This document shows, piece by piece, positions 8,035 through 16,264 of a stretch of DNA of 40,716 nucleotides. Location: positions 1-40,716 of the forward strand of contig DRNU01000095.1 of the NCBI GenBank assembly GCA_011374975.1. The letters are read 5' to 3'. The notes beneath the pieces were generated by a model. That model saw nothing but the letters and a program-made list of their open reading frames with translations, ran no database searches and was not told the origin of the DNA. The position numbers and the translations under genes are program-made. Numbering within the stretch: the first letter of the stretch is position 1; every line of letters starts with the position of its first letter. Origin of the DNA: Gammaproteobacteria bacterium. Lineage in GTDB: Bacteria > Pseudomonadota > Gammaproteobacteria > DSM-19610.

Positions 8035-10452
8035 TCATGGTCGGATGTCGAGCTTCTTTTCCACGTCCAGCACATGGCGGGTGGTACTGAGCACCGTGTC
8101 CGGATTCAGACTCATGGAGTCGATGCCGATCTCCACCAGGTACCCGGCCATTTCCGGGTAGTCGGACGGGGCCTGGCCGCACAGGCCGGAATGGCGCCCG
8201 TTACGCCGGGCACCTTCGACGGCCAGGCGAATCATCTCTTTTACGCCGTCATCCCGCTCATCAAAATCGAACGCTACGATCTCCGAATCCCGGTCCACGC
8301 CCAGGGTGAGCTGGGTGAGGTCGTTGGAGCCGATGGAGAAGCCGTCGAACAGTTCGGCGAAGCGGTCGATCAGGATCACGTTGTTGGGGATCTCGCACAT
8401 CACGTAGATCTCCAGACCGTTCTCGCCGCGCTTCAGGCCATGTTCAGCCATGGCTTTCAGCACCCGCTTGCCTTCATCCACCCGACGGCAGAAAGGGATC
8501 ATCAGCTTCACGTTGGTCAGCCCCATGTCATCACGTACCCGTTTCATGGCAGCACACTCCAGGGCAAAACCTTCCGCATAGGCGGGATGAGTATAACGCG
8601 CGGCCCCGCGAAAGCCGATCATGGGGTTGTCTTCCTGCGGTTCGAACCCGCGACCGCCCAGCAGGGTGGCGTATTCGTTGGTCTTGAAATCGGACATACG
8701 CACCACCACCGGTTTGGGCCAGAAGGCGGCGGCGATGGTGCCCACGCCTTCGGATAACTTCTGGATGAAGAATTCGGCGCCATCCCGGTAGCTGTGGGTC
8801 AGTGTCTCGATGGCCTTGCGCTCGCTTTCATCTTCTACCCGTTCAGGGTGCAGCAGGGCCATGGGATGGGCCTTGATGTATTCGTTGATAATGAATTCCA
8901 GGCGCGCCAGGCCGACCCCGTCGTTGGGCAGGAAACGGGTGGAAAAGGCGAGATCGGGATTGCCCAGGTTGATCATGATTTTGGTGCGGGGGCGGGGCAG
9001 GTCGGATAGATCGGTGCGTTCCACTTTGAAGGGAATCGCACCCCGGTACACCCGGCCTTCGTCACCACCGGCACAGGAGGCTGTGATGGTCTCGCCATCG
9101 GGAATCCTGTCCGTGGCGTTGCCACAGCCGACCACCGCGGGGATGTTCAGTTCACGGGAGATGATGGCGGCATGGCAGGTTCGGCCGCCGTGGTTGGTAA
9201 CGATGGCGGCGGCCTGTTTCATGACCGGCTCCCAGTCCGGGGTGGTGGTATCCGCTACCAGCACTTCACCGGGCAGGAACTCGTGCAGGTGGGCCACGTC
9301 GGCGATATAGCGGGCCTTGCCGGTGGCGATGCGGGTACCGACCGAGTAGCCCCGGGTCAGGATTTCACCGCTGCCCTGCAGCTGGAACTGTTCCAGGATA
9401 GAGCCCTGCTGCTGTGAGGCGACTGTCTCCGGCCGTGCCTGTACCAGGTAGAGTTTGCCATCCAGCCCGTCCTTGGCCCATTCCATGTCCATGGGTTTGG
9501 CGTGCTCCGCCTGGTCGCTGTAGTGCTGCTCGATCTTGATCGCGTAGTCGGCCAGTTGCAGCACGTCTTCATCATCGATACAGAAGCGCAGCTGGTCCGG
9601 TTCGGGTGTCTGAATGTTGCGCGTCGCTTCCCGGGTCTGGCCCGTGGCGTAGATCATCTTGAGTGCCTTGCTGCCCCGGTGACGGCGCAGCACCGTGCGG
9701 TGCCCCTGCATGAAGGTGGGTTTGTGGACGTAGAATTCATCCGGTTCCACGGCACCCTGGACCACGTTTTCCCCCAGGCCGTAGGCGCCGGTAATGAATA
9801 CCACATCGCGGAAGCCGGTCTCGGTATCCAGCGAGAACATGACGCCGCTGGCGGCCAGGTCGGAGCGCACCATTTTCATGACACCGATAGAGAGCGCCAC
9901 CTTGAAATGATCGAAACCCTGGTCGATGCGGTAGTGGATGGCGCGGTCCGTGAACAGGCTGGCAAAGCAGCGCCGGCAGGCGTCCAGCAGTACGGCCTCG
10001 CCGGAGATATTGAGGTAGGTGTCCTGCTGGCCGGCGAAGCTGGCGGTGGGCAGGTCTTCGGCGGTGGCGGATGAGCGCACGGCCAGGCTCAGCCCATCCC
10101 CGTATTCTTCCTGCAGTTGCCGGTAGGCCAGCCGGATCTCCTGTTGCAGGTCTTCCGGGAGACCGGCGCTGTAGATAATCTCCCGTGCCCGGGCGCCACG
10201 CCGTGCCAGATCCTCCACATCGTCCGGGTCCAGCCCGTCCATGCTGTCGTGCAGGGCATCCCAGGCACCGGCCTGGTCCAGCATGTAACGATAGGCCTGG
10301 GCGGTAACGGCAAAACCGTTCGGGATACGCACCCCGCGTGGTGTGAGTTGCTGGTACATCTCGCCCAGCGAGGCATTCTTGCCGCCTACCAGCGGGACGT
10401 CTTCGATGCCCAGGTCTTTGAACCAGCGGATATAAGCGGATTTGTCGGCCAT
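8035..10452 (-). CDS. ppsA: Phosphoenolpyruvate synthase
   Basis: 805 aa, the family's normal length. The start at ATG 10450-10452 has AGGA 8 bp upstream; a longer frame to 10470 adds six residues. Order of domains: N-terminal nucleotide-binding domain (about 15-350; LVGGKNASLGEM, VRSSATAEDLPTASFAGQQDT), swivelling phosphohistidine domain (about 385-470; GGRTCHAAIISREL with His427) and the C-terminal PEP/pyruvate barrel (about 490-795; GSNDLTQLTLGVDRDS, and GLCGQAPSD with Cys758). It converts pyruvate, ATP and water to PEP, AMP and phosphate, the entry step of gluconeogenesis. It sits between the P3A ATPase gene (59 bp upstream) and the aldolase gene (47 bp downstream), so the three probably share the promoter near 13,000. 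Confidence 0.97.
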   Translation of the reverse strand: MADKSAYIRWFKDLGIEDVPLVGGKNASLGEMYQQLTPRGVRIPNGFAVTAQAYRYMLDQAGAWDALHDSMDGLDPDDVEDLARRGARAREIIYSAGLPEDLQQEIRLAYRQLQEEYGDGLSLAVRSSATAEDLPTASFAGQQDTYLNISGEAVLLDACRRCFASLFTDRAIHYRIDQGFDHFKVALSIGVMKMVRSDLAASGVMFSLDTETGFRDVVFITGAYGLGENVVQGAVEPDEFYVHKPTFMQGHRTVLRRHRGSKALKMIYATGQTREATRNIQTPEPDQLRFCIDDEDVLQLADYAIKIEQHYSDQAEHAKPMDMEWAKDGLDGKLYLVQARPETVASQQQGSILEQFQLQGSGEILTRGYSVGTRIATGKARYIADVAHLHEFLPGEVLVADTTTPDWEPVMKQAAAIVTNHGGRTCHAAIISRELNIPAVVGCGNATDRIPDGETITASCAGGDEGRVYRGAIPFKVERTDLSDLPRPRTKIMINLGNPDLAFSTRFLPNDGVGLARLEFIINEYIKAHPMALLHPERVEDESERKAIETLTHSYRDGAEFFIQKLSEGVGTIAAAFWPKPVVVRMSDFKTNEYATLLGGRGFEPQEDNPMIGFRGAARYTHPAYAEGFALECAAMKRVRDDMGLTNVKLMIPFCRRVDEGKRVLKAMAEHGLKRGENGLEIYVMCEIPNNVILIDRFAELFDGFSIGSNDLTQLTLGVDRDSEIVAFDFDERDDGVKEMIRLAVEGARRNGRHSGLCGQAPSDYPEMAGYLVEIGIDSMSLNPDTVLSTTRHVLDVEKKLDIRP

Positions 10453-10511
10453 GATGTCTGTCCTGTGCAAAGTGTGCTGTCAATAGTCCTGCGCTTCCCC
10501 CGCCCGGTCGC

Positions 10512-12956
10512 TCACCGCACAAACTCGGCCTTGAGCGCTTTAAGAAAGTTCTGGTGGCGTGGCGTATGGTGGCGCAGGTGTCGGTATACCGCCACCTTGA
10601 CCAGGTCGGTTACGTAAGCGGATGCGATAGAATACCCCCAGATAAGGGCGATCTCCGGCCAGCTGATAGCCGTTATCAGGCCGAAGCCATAGGCCGCCAG
10701 CAGTGTCGCCGCCAGCTTGGTGACGACCGCCGACCAGATCATGATGGGGGCCGGCCAGGGTTTTTTCCAGAAGTGCCCCTTGCTGCGCGCCACGAACAGC
10801 ACCAGGTGTCCGGCCACCGCCATCTTCAGGAACACATAGGTCTGGATCTGTTCGATGCTCAGGTGCAGCCAGTCCATGGCGATCAGCAGCATACCGAAAC
10901 TGCCGATGACCCCGGTCACGCCCATGGCGGTAGCGACCGTAATCACCTGCCGCATGTCCCACCTCACGGGGTTCTTTTCCAGGCTGGTGTGATCGTAGGC
11001 GATGGTCATGATCGGGATGTCGTTGAAGAATGCCAGCAGGATGATCATCACGGCGGTGATGGGATAGAAATTGAAGAAAATCATCGCCAGCACCACAAAG
11101 AACATAATGCGGATGGTCTCGCTGATGCGGTAGATGGCATAGGCGTTCATGCGTTCGAAGATACGCCGTGCTTCTTCTATGGCATTGATGATGACTGACA
11201 GGCCGGGGTTGGTCAGCACCAGGTCGGCGGCGGCACGCGCGGCATCGGTGGCGCCGCTGACGGCAATGCCCACGTCCGCCTGTTTGAGTGCCGGGGCGTC
11301 GTTGACCCCGTCCCCGGTCATGCCGGTGATGTGGTTGTCGCCTTGCAGGATGCGCACGATGGAGAACTTGTGCTCGGGGAAGACCTCGGCAAAGCCGTCG
11401 GCTTTCTCCACCTGGCCGGTGATACCCCTCAGCGTAGCGGTATCGGTATCGTCGGTCGGCAGAATGTCCGCTTTCAGGATATGAGTGCCAAGCCCCAGCT
11501 TGCCCGCGATCTGGCGGGCAATGGCGACGTTGTCACCGGTGACCATTTTTACATCGACCCCGTGCTCGCGGGCACTGGCAATGGTCTCGGTGGAGTCTTC
11601 ACGCGGCGGATCGAACAGGGACAGGATGCCGAGGAATGTCCACGGCATGTCATCCTGTTGCCGGCGTGCGACGCCCAGTGCCCGGTAGCCCTGGGTGGCG
11701 AAGTTATCCACCACCTGCTGCGCCCGTTCCAGGTCGGCGCCGGTCAGGCCGGCGAGCTGCATGATGACCTGTGGCGCGCCCTTGCTGACCCGGAATGTGT
11801 GTCCTTCGCTGTCGTCTATGCTCGCCTCGGTACGTTTATGCACCGGGTCGAAAGGCACGAAGGCGGTTTTCCTGAAGCGTTCGATATGACCCTGTTCACC
11901 GAGTCCCTGGAGTACCGCTTCGTCAATGGCATCCCGGTCTTCTGCCCGCGAAGCCAGTGCGGCAGACAGCAGCACTTCCTGTTCATCCCCGGCATCGAAC
12001 AGTTCGATATCGCCCAGGGTCAGCCGGTTCTGCGTGAGGGTGCCGGTCTTGTCCGAGCAAAGCACGTCCATGCTGGCCATCTCCTCGATGGATTCCAGCC
12101 GGGTGACGATAGCCTTGCGTTTCGACAGCGCCATGGCACCCAGCGCCATGGTCATGGAGAGCACGGCCGGCATGGCGACGGGGATGGAGGCGACGGTGAG
12201 GATCAGCGCAAACTGCACCAGTTCCAGCCACGGCATGTGGCGGTGCAACTGCACCAGTACCAGGGCGATCACCAGCGCCAGGCTGACATAGATCAGGTAG
12301 TCGCCGATGGTCAGCACCGCTTTCTGAAAGTGGGAGACGGTCTTGGCCTGTTCCACCAGGCTGGCGGTCTTCCCAAAGCGGGTGTCCTTGCCGGTGGCTG
12401 TGACCCGGGCCATGGATTCGCCCTGTTTAATGATGGTCCCGGAGAAGGCCTCGTCACCCTGCTGCCGGGTGACCGGCAGGGACTCCCCGGTGAGTGCCGA
12501 CTGGTCGATGTCCAGGTAGGCGTCGTCCAGCAGTCTGACATCGGCGGGTATCACGTCGCCGAGGCGCAGGCGGATGATGTCGTCCGGTACCAGCCGGGTG
12601 GCATCGATTTCCTGCCATTGGCCGTCGCGCAGCACCCGGGCTTTCAGGGCAAGTTGTTTCCTGAGCGCCTCTACGGCGTTGCCGGCGGTGTATTCCTGCC
12701 AGAACCCGACCCCGGCGTTGAAGATGAGTAACGTGGTGATAATCCAGAAATCGGCCCAGTGCCGGATCAGGGCGGAAAGGATAGCCGCCACTTCGATCAT
12801 CCACGGAATGGGGCCCCAGAAGTAACCCAGCAGCTTCAGCAACGGGGAGACATTTTTTTCCTCCAGGGCGTTGGGGCCGTACTGCTGCAGGCGTTCAGCC
12901 GCCTGTGTGGAGGTGAGCCCGGTTGCCGGGACGTTCTCAGTGTCTGAGTCAGTCAT
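10512..12956 (-). CDS. P-type ATPase, plasma-membrane proton pump type (P3A)
   Basis: 814 aa from the ATG at 12954-12956 (AGGGA upstream). All core motifs are present: actuator TGES (156-159), SIPVAMPAV in M4 (257-265), phosphorylation site CSDKTGTLTQ with Asp302, the KRTEA region of the nucleotide domain, MVTGDN, and MTGDGVNDAPAL. The M6 segment FFNDIPIMTI matches the plant and fungal H+-ATPase signature, in which the Asp of the ND pair is the proton-binding residue. There is no CPC or heavy-metal-binding domain, and no long C-terminal autoinhibitory domain. It should export protons at the expense of ATP, for pH control or membrane energisation. It is first in a likely operon with ppsA and aldolase, and its 5' region contains a palindromic operator shared with the divergent gene at 13135. 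Confidence 0.93.
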   Translation of the reverse strand: MTDSDTENVPATGLTSTQAAERLQQYGPNALEEKNVSPLLKLLGYFWGPIPWMIEVAAILSALIRHWADFWIITTLLIFNAGVGFWQEYTAGNAVEALRKQLALKARVLRDGQWQEIDATRLVPDDIIRLRLGDVIPADVRLLDDAYLDIDQSALTGESLPVTRQQGDEAFSGTIIKQGESMARVTATGKDTRFGKTASLVEQAKTVSHFQKAVLTIGDYLIYVSLALVIALVLVQLHRHMPWLELVQFALILTVASIPVAMPAVLSMTMALGAMALSKRKAIVTRLESIEEMASMDVLCSDKTGTLTQNRLTLGDIELFDAGDEQEVLLSAALASRAEDRDAIDEAVLQGLGEQGHIERFRKTAFVPFDPVHKRTEASIDDSEGHTFRVSKGAPQVIMQLAGLTGADLERAQQVVDNFATQGYRALGVARRQQDDMPWTFLGILSLFDPPREDSTETIASAREHGVDVKMVTGDNVAIARQIAGKLGLGTHILKADILPTDDTDTATLRGITGQVEKADGFAEVFPEHKFSIVRILQGDNHITGMTGDGVNDAPALKQADVGIAVSGATDAARAAADLVLTNPGLSVIINAIEEARRIFERMNAYAIYRISETIRIMFFVVLAMIFFNFYPITAVMIILLAFFNDIPIMTIAYDHTSLEKNPVRWDMRQVITVATAMGVTGVIGSFGMLLIAMDWLHLSIEQIQTYVFLKMAVAGHLVLFVARSKGHFWKKPWPAPIMIWSAVVTKLAATLLAAYGFGLITAISWPEIALIWGYSIASAYVTDLVKVAVYRHLRHHTPRHQNFLKALKAEFVR

Positions 12957-13040
12957 GATGTATTCCCTGGCCCGCGGGGCCACGCTTCCAACAGCCTGCT
13001 TTGTTCATGTGCGGATTGTGCACGTACCCGCGGTGCCCGG

Positions 13041-13058
13041 CTGTAACCTGGGTGACAG
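13041..13058. promoter_or_regulatory. Crp/Fnr-type palindromic operator, copy A (divergent promoter)
   Basis: CTGTAACCTGGGTGACAG, read as TGTAA-N6-TGACA. It lies 84 bp before the ATPase start (-) and 76 bp before the 13135 start (+). Seventeen of 18 bases match copy B at 16190. On the plus strand a TATAAA at 13077-13082 would place the centre near -40, and on the minus strand CACAAT at 13020-13015 would place it near -41.5; both suit class II activation by a Crp/Fnr-family protein. The likely ligand protein is the regulator encoded at 15403-16164 (inference). Confidence 0.65.
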
Positions 13059-13134
13059 CACGGGGACTGCGGGCGCTATAAAGTGACGCCAGGCTTATTA
13101 ATTCTGTTCGTGCTGAAGGGGAGTCACACACGCT

Positions 13135-13701
13135 ATGGGACAACCAGGGAATGCGCGGCTGGTACTGACGGTTGGCATCTATGACAACGAGAAAAAGGCG
13201 GTGCGAGCCATTGAAAAGCTGATCGGGGAAGAGTTTCCCGCCGACCGGCTCTCGTTGCTGCGCAAAACCGGCGGCATGGGTGACGATATGCTGGGTCTGG
13301 CCTATACCAACACGGCGGAACGGGTAAAAACCTGGGGCGAGCACGGTGCCGCCTGGGGTGCGCTGTGGGGCCTGCTGGCCGGCGCCACCGGCCTGTTCGT
13401 GTTGCCGGGTATCGGGCCGCTGCTTGCCGCCGGCCCGGTGGTGGAGGCGCTGGGCGGGGCCATTGCCGGTGCCGCCGCCGCGGGTGGTGTCATGAGTGGC
13501 GCGGCGGTGCTGACCGAACTTGCCAGTGCGCTGCACAGGATCGGTGTGCCGGAACAGGAGATCGAGCAGATCCACGACGCCATAGAATCAGGTCGCTACG
13601 TTGTTATCCTTCACTGCGAGCCGGACCAGGCCGAGCATTGTGCCATGCGTCTGGGATGGGCGGGCGCCGACCAGGTGATTGTCATGCCCATCAAGTACTG
13701 A
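13135..13701 (+). CDS. Glycine-rich hydrophobic-core protein, general-stress-17M-like
   Basis: 188 aa. An N-terminal alpha/beta part (VLTVGIYDNEKKAVRAIEKLI, DRLSLLRK) resembles the general-stress-protein 17M-like (YflT) fold. It is followed by a Gly/Ala-rich hydrophobic centre (about 70-127; WGALWGLLAGATGLFVLPGIGP) that could form two glycine-zipper membrane helices, and a C-terminal part (LHRIGVPEQEIEQIHDAIESGRYVVILH). Such proteins occur beside stress regulators; no biochemical activity is established to my knowledge. The protein at 16265-16807 is a paralogue with the same plan. GGGGAG lies 11 bp before the ATG. The gene opens a rightward cluster and has operator copy A 76 bp upstream. Confidence 0.75.
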   Translation: MGQPGNARLVLTVGIYDNEKKAVRAIEKLIGEEFPADRLSLLRKTGGMGDDMLGLAYTNTAERVKTWGEHGAAWGALWGLLAGATGLFVLPGIGPLLAAGPVVEALGGAIAGAAAAGGVMSGAAVLTELASALHRIGVPEQEIEQIHDAIESGRYVVILHCEPDQAEHCAMRLGWAGADQVIVMPIKY

Positions 13702-13715
13702 CTGGTGACTACCCC

Positions 13716-15110
13716 ATGAAAATATCATTTCACGGTGCCGACCAGGGCGTTACCGGCTCCTGCCACCTGGTTGAATGTGCCGGCAAGCGGGTGCTGGTTG
13801 ATTGCGGCCTGTACCAGGGCGGGCGCGAGATCGTCGAGGAAAACTCGGAGCCTTTCGGCTTTGAGCCGGCGGATATCGACTTTCTGCTGCTGACCCATGC
13901 GCACCTCGACCATTGCGGGCGTTTGCCGCTGCTGGTCAAACGGGGTTTTACCGGTGAAGTGGTTACGACCGCAGCGTCGGTCGAACTGGCGCGACTGGTC
14001 ATGCTCGATGCGGCCGGGCTACAGGAGGAAGAGGCCCGTTACCAGTTACGCAAGGCACACCGTCATGGCGCGAATCATGTGCGTAATATCGAGCCGCTGT
14101 ATACCACGCTGGATGCCCTGAACAGTCTTGAATACTTCGGCCGCAAGGCCGGTTACGGTCAGCCCGTACAGCTGGCGCCGGGGATACGCGCCACGTTTTT
14201 CGATGCCGGACATATCCTCGGTTCCGCGAGCATCCTGCTGGAGCTTGAGGAAGACGGGCGCGCGCACCGACTGCTGTTTTCCGGTGACCTGGGCTACGGG
14301 GGGCGGGCCATACTGCGTGACCCGACGCCGCCCCCGCAGGTCGATAGCGTGGTCATGGAAACAACCTATGGCGACCGCCTGCACAAGCAGTTACAGCCTT
14401 CGATAGATGAACTCTACGAAGTGATCAACGACACGATCGGCCAGGGCGGCAATGTGATCATCCCGACGTTTGCGCTGGAGCGCGCCCAGGAGATCCTCTA
14501 CTACCTGCACGAAGGCGTCAAAAGCCGGCGCATCAAACAGTTCGCCAATGTCTTTCTTGACTCGCCCATGGCAATTTCCGCCACGGAAATCTTCCGGCGA
14601 CACCCGGAATGCTTCAATACTGAAACATTGAAAATATCGCGTGATGGCGGGGACCCCTTCAACCTGCCAGGTTTGCATTTTACCCGGCAAACCGCCGACT
14701 CCATGGCCATTAACCAGATCGATGGCGGTGCGGTGATCATGGCCGGTTCCGGCATGTGTACCGGGGGGCGTGTCCGCCACCATCTCAGGCATAATCTGTG
14801 GCGGAAACAGAACAGTATCGTGTTTGTCGGGTACGCTGCATACGGTACCCTTGCCAGGCGTATTGTCGATGGCGCTGACCATGTACGTATCTTTGGTGAA
14901 GATATCCCGGTGCACGCCAGTATTCATACAATCGGCGGATTTTCCGCCCATGCCGACCAGGCGGAACTGCTGGCCTGGCAGCAAAAGACGGGCAATCCGA
15001 AAACAACATTCCTTGTACATGGTGAAAAAGATACCATGCAGGTGTTTTCCGGGAAGCTGCACAATACCCGGGTCGAGATGCCGGAGTTGCATCAATCCTT
15101 CACGCTGTGA
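13716..15110 (+). CDS. Metallo-beta-lactamase / beta-CASP / RMMBL family protein (RNA-processing nuclease type)
   Basis: 464 aa from the ATG at 13716, 14 bp after the preceding stop. It has the zinc signature HAHLDH (H61, H63, D65, H66), H166 (DAGHILGS) and D191 (FSGDLG), then the beta-CASP part (about 210-400) with METTYGDR, and the RMMBL end with GGFSAHADQ (H412) and FLVHGE (H435). Proteins of this plan (CPSF73/YSH1-like, bacterial relatives) are zinc-dependent ribonucleases, and all metal ligands are present here. Substrate in this organism unknown; many bacteria carry such a gene in stress or low-oxygen clusters rather than in core RNA-decay operons. It is probably co-transcribed with 13135 and the downstream DUF3096 gene. 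Confidence 0.92.
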   Translation: MKISFHGADQGVTGSCHLVECAGKRVLVDCGLYQGGREIVEENSEPFGFEPADIDFLLLTHAHLDHCGRLPLLVKRGFTGEVVTTAASVELARLVMLDAAGLQEEEARYQLRKAHRHGANHVRNIEPLYTTLDALNSLEYFGRKAGYGQPVQLAPGIRATFFDAGHILGSASILLELEEDGRAHRLLFSGDLGYGGRAILRDPTPPPQVDSVVMETTYGDRLHKQLQPSIDELYEVINDTIGQGGNVIIPTFALERAQEILYYLHEGVKSRRIKQFANVFLDSPMAISATEIFRRHPECFNTETLKISRDGGDPFNLPGLHFTRQTADSMAINQIDGGAVIMAGSGMCTGGRVRHHLRHNLWRKQNSIVFVGYAAYGTLARRIVDGADHVRIFGEDIPVHASIHTIGGFSAHADQAELLAWQQKTGNPKTTFLVHGEKDTMQVFSGKLHNTRVEMPELHQSFTL

Positions 15111-15159
15111 ACGCATCCGGACAGAGCGTGATTCATTCCCCGCTTACAGGAGTGTTGAA

Positions 15160-15312
15160 ATGAACATGAGCTTTTTTATGGTCGGTCCGCCGCTGGTGTC
15201 GCTGTTATCGGGCATTGCGATCCTGATCTGGCCCAGACTGCTGAATTACATCGTGGCTTTCTATCTTATCGTTTTCGGGCTGGCAGGACTCGTGCCCCTG
15301 ACCCTGGTCTGA
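15160..15312 (+). CDS. DUF3096 small membrane protein (50 aa)
   Basis: A 50-residue protein that would be missed by a length cut-off. AGGAG lies 9 bp before the ATG at 15160. It is almost entirely hydrophobic, with two membrane segments separated by a short polar turn: PPLVSLLSGIAILIWP and LLNYIVAFYLIVFGLAGLVP. The PRLLNYIVAFYLIVFGL stretch is the DUF3096 signature. Function unknown for the family. It lies 49 bp after the beta-CASP gene and 90 bp before the Crp/Fnr regulator gene on the same strand, so it is part of that cluster. Confidence 0.85.
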   Translation: MNMSFFMVGPPLVSLLSGIAILIWPRLLNYIVAFYLIVFGLAGLVPLTLV

Positions 15313-15402
15313 AAAGGCGCGTGGAATCTCGCTAATGATCGCTGTATCCTGAAGGTTGACGGCTGTCTGCCTGACGAGCCATAACCCAGGGAGTCTTTCC
15401 GC

Positions 15403-16164
15403 GTGAAAAGGGATCCGGTCTATTACAAGCACTGTAAAGATATATTGTCAGGCTCGCCGTTATTTACAGGGTTGTCGGATGACTTGCTCGATGACATGTT
15501 GTCGATGTTCCGGCGCGACACCTGGCGCCGGGGAATTCACCTGGACCCGGCTATTTTCCAGGAGCGGTTTTACCTGCTGATCGAGGGTCGCCTCGAGGTC
15601 ATGCGCATCAACCAGGAGACAGGAAGAAGTATTACCCTGTTCCTGCTGAGTCCGGGCGACGGCATCGACATGGTTACCCTGTTGAACGGCCACCCGCATG
15701 AGGTGATGTCCGTGGCCCTGGACGATGTAGCCCTGATTTCCGTCCCGATCCAGGATGCCAGGAACTGGATCGACCGGCACCCGGAATTCAACCGTAACCT
15801 CTTGCCCTACCTGGGCGAGCAGATACGCCGGATGGAAGACCTTGCCACTGACCTGGCGCTGCACGACACCATGACCCGGCTGGCCCGCCTGATACTGCGC
15901 CATGTGGCGCCGGGACACCCGCAATCCGCGAACGGCCGGTATCACCTGAAACTGATTCACGATTTGCACGATGAATCGCTGGCGCGCATGGTGGGTTCCG
16001 TCCGCCAGGTCGTGAACCGGCACCTTCAGCACTGGCGCAAGCAGGGTATCCTGCACAAGCATAAGTTTCACACTCAGGTTACCGAGCTGGAGGCCTTGCA
16101 GGATTATGCCAGCGAGGCCATGCCGCAGCCAAAGCCCAAAGACAAGGTTTCCTCGGCGCGTTAA
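15403..16164 (+). CDS. Crp/Fnr-family transcriptional regulator without Fe-S cysteines
   Basis: 253 aa, GTG start with AGGGAG 9 bp upstream. Residues about 15-130 form the cNMP-type beta-roll sensor domain (FTGLSDDLLDDMLSMF, FYLLIEGRLEVMRI, LLSPGDGIDMV). Residues 130-160 are the dimer helix, and 175-225 the winged helix (DESLARMVGSVRQVVNRHL). Only one cysteine (Cys11) is present, so it is not an [4Fe-4S] FNR; the effector could be a nucleotide, heme ligand or other small molecule. The recognition helix reads S-V-R201-Q202-V-V-N-R206, with Gln where CRP has its G-contacting Glu, consistent with a half-site other than TGTGA. The two TGTMA-N6-TGACA palindromes at 13041 and 16190 flank this gene and are the obvious targets (inference). 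Confidence 0.9.
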   Translation: MKRDPVYYKHCKDILSGSPLFTGLSDDLLDDMLSMFRRDTWRRGIHLDPAIFQERFYLLIEGRLEVMRINQETGRSITLFLLSPGDGIDMVTLLNGHPHEVMSVALDDVALISVPIQDARNWIDRHPEFNRNLLPYLGEQIRRMEDLATDLALHDTMTRLARLILRHVAPGHPQSANGRYHLKLIHDLHDESLARMVGSVRQVVNRHLQHWRKQGILHKHKFHTQVTELEALQDYASEAMPQPKPKDKVSSAR

Positions 16165-16189
16165 ACCGGCCCGGCCGGAATCAGCCTTC

Positions 16190-16207
16190 CTGTCACCTGG
16201 GTGACAG
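16190..16207. promoter_or_regulatory. Crp/Fnr-type palindromic operator, copy B
   Basis: CTGTCACCTGGGTGACAG is a perfect 8-bp inverted repeat (CTGTCACC / GGTGACAG) with a 2-bp centre, read as TGTCA-N6-TGACA. It begins 26 bp after the regulator stop and lies 57 bp before the ATG at 16265. Copy A at 13041 differs by one base. As RNA it could also fold as a short hairpin after the regulator gene, but no U-tract follows and the match to copy A favours an operator. A clear -10 box is not seen downstream (CACAGT and TACAGG are weak candidates). Confidence 0.62.
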
Positions 16208-16264
16208 CTTTCCCGGTGTCTTTTCGACACAGTACAGGTGGTCAATGAAGCAGGACTGCTGCCT

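Noticed and set aside
11331-12731. Long plus-strand open frame (466 codons) opposite the P-type ATPase
   Set aside because: The minus strand encodes a complete P3A ATPase with all motifs; this frame is a composition-driven antisense shadow with no recognisable domain.
13041-13058. Reading the site as an FNR or CRP consensus box
   Set aside because: Half-sites are TGTAA and TGACA (TGTCA), not TTGAT or TGTGA; the family geometry fits but not these consensus sequences.
13365-13715. In-frame upstream extension of the beta-CASP gene
   Set aside because: It runs in a wrong frame through the 13135-13701 gene; the family N-terminus (MKISFHGADQGVTGSCH) begins exactly at 13716.
16190-16207. Reading the palindrome as an intrinsic terminator of the regulator gene
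   Set aside because: No U-tract follows, and the same 18-mer with one change occurs at 13041 where no gene ends; an operator explains both.
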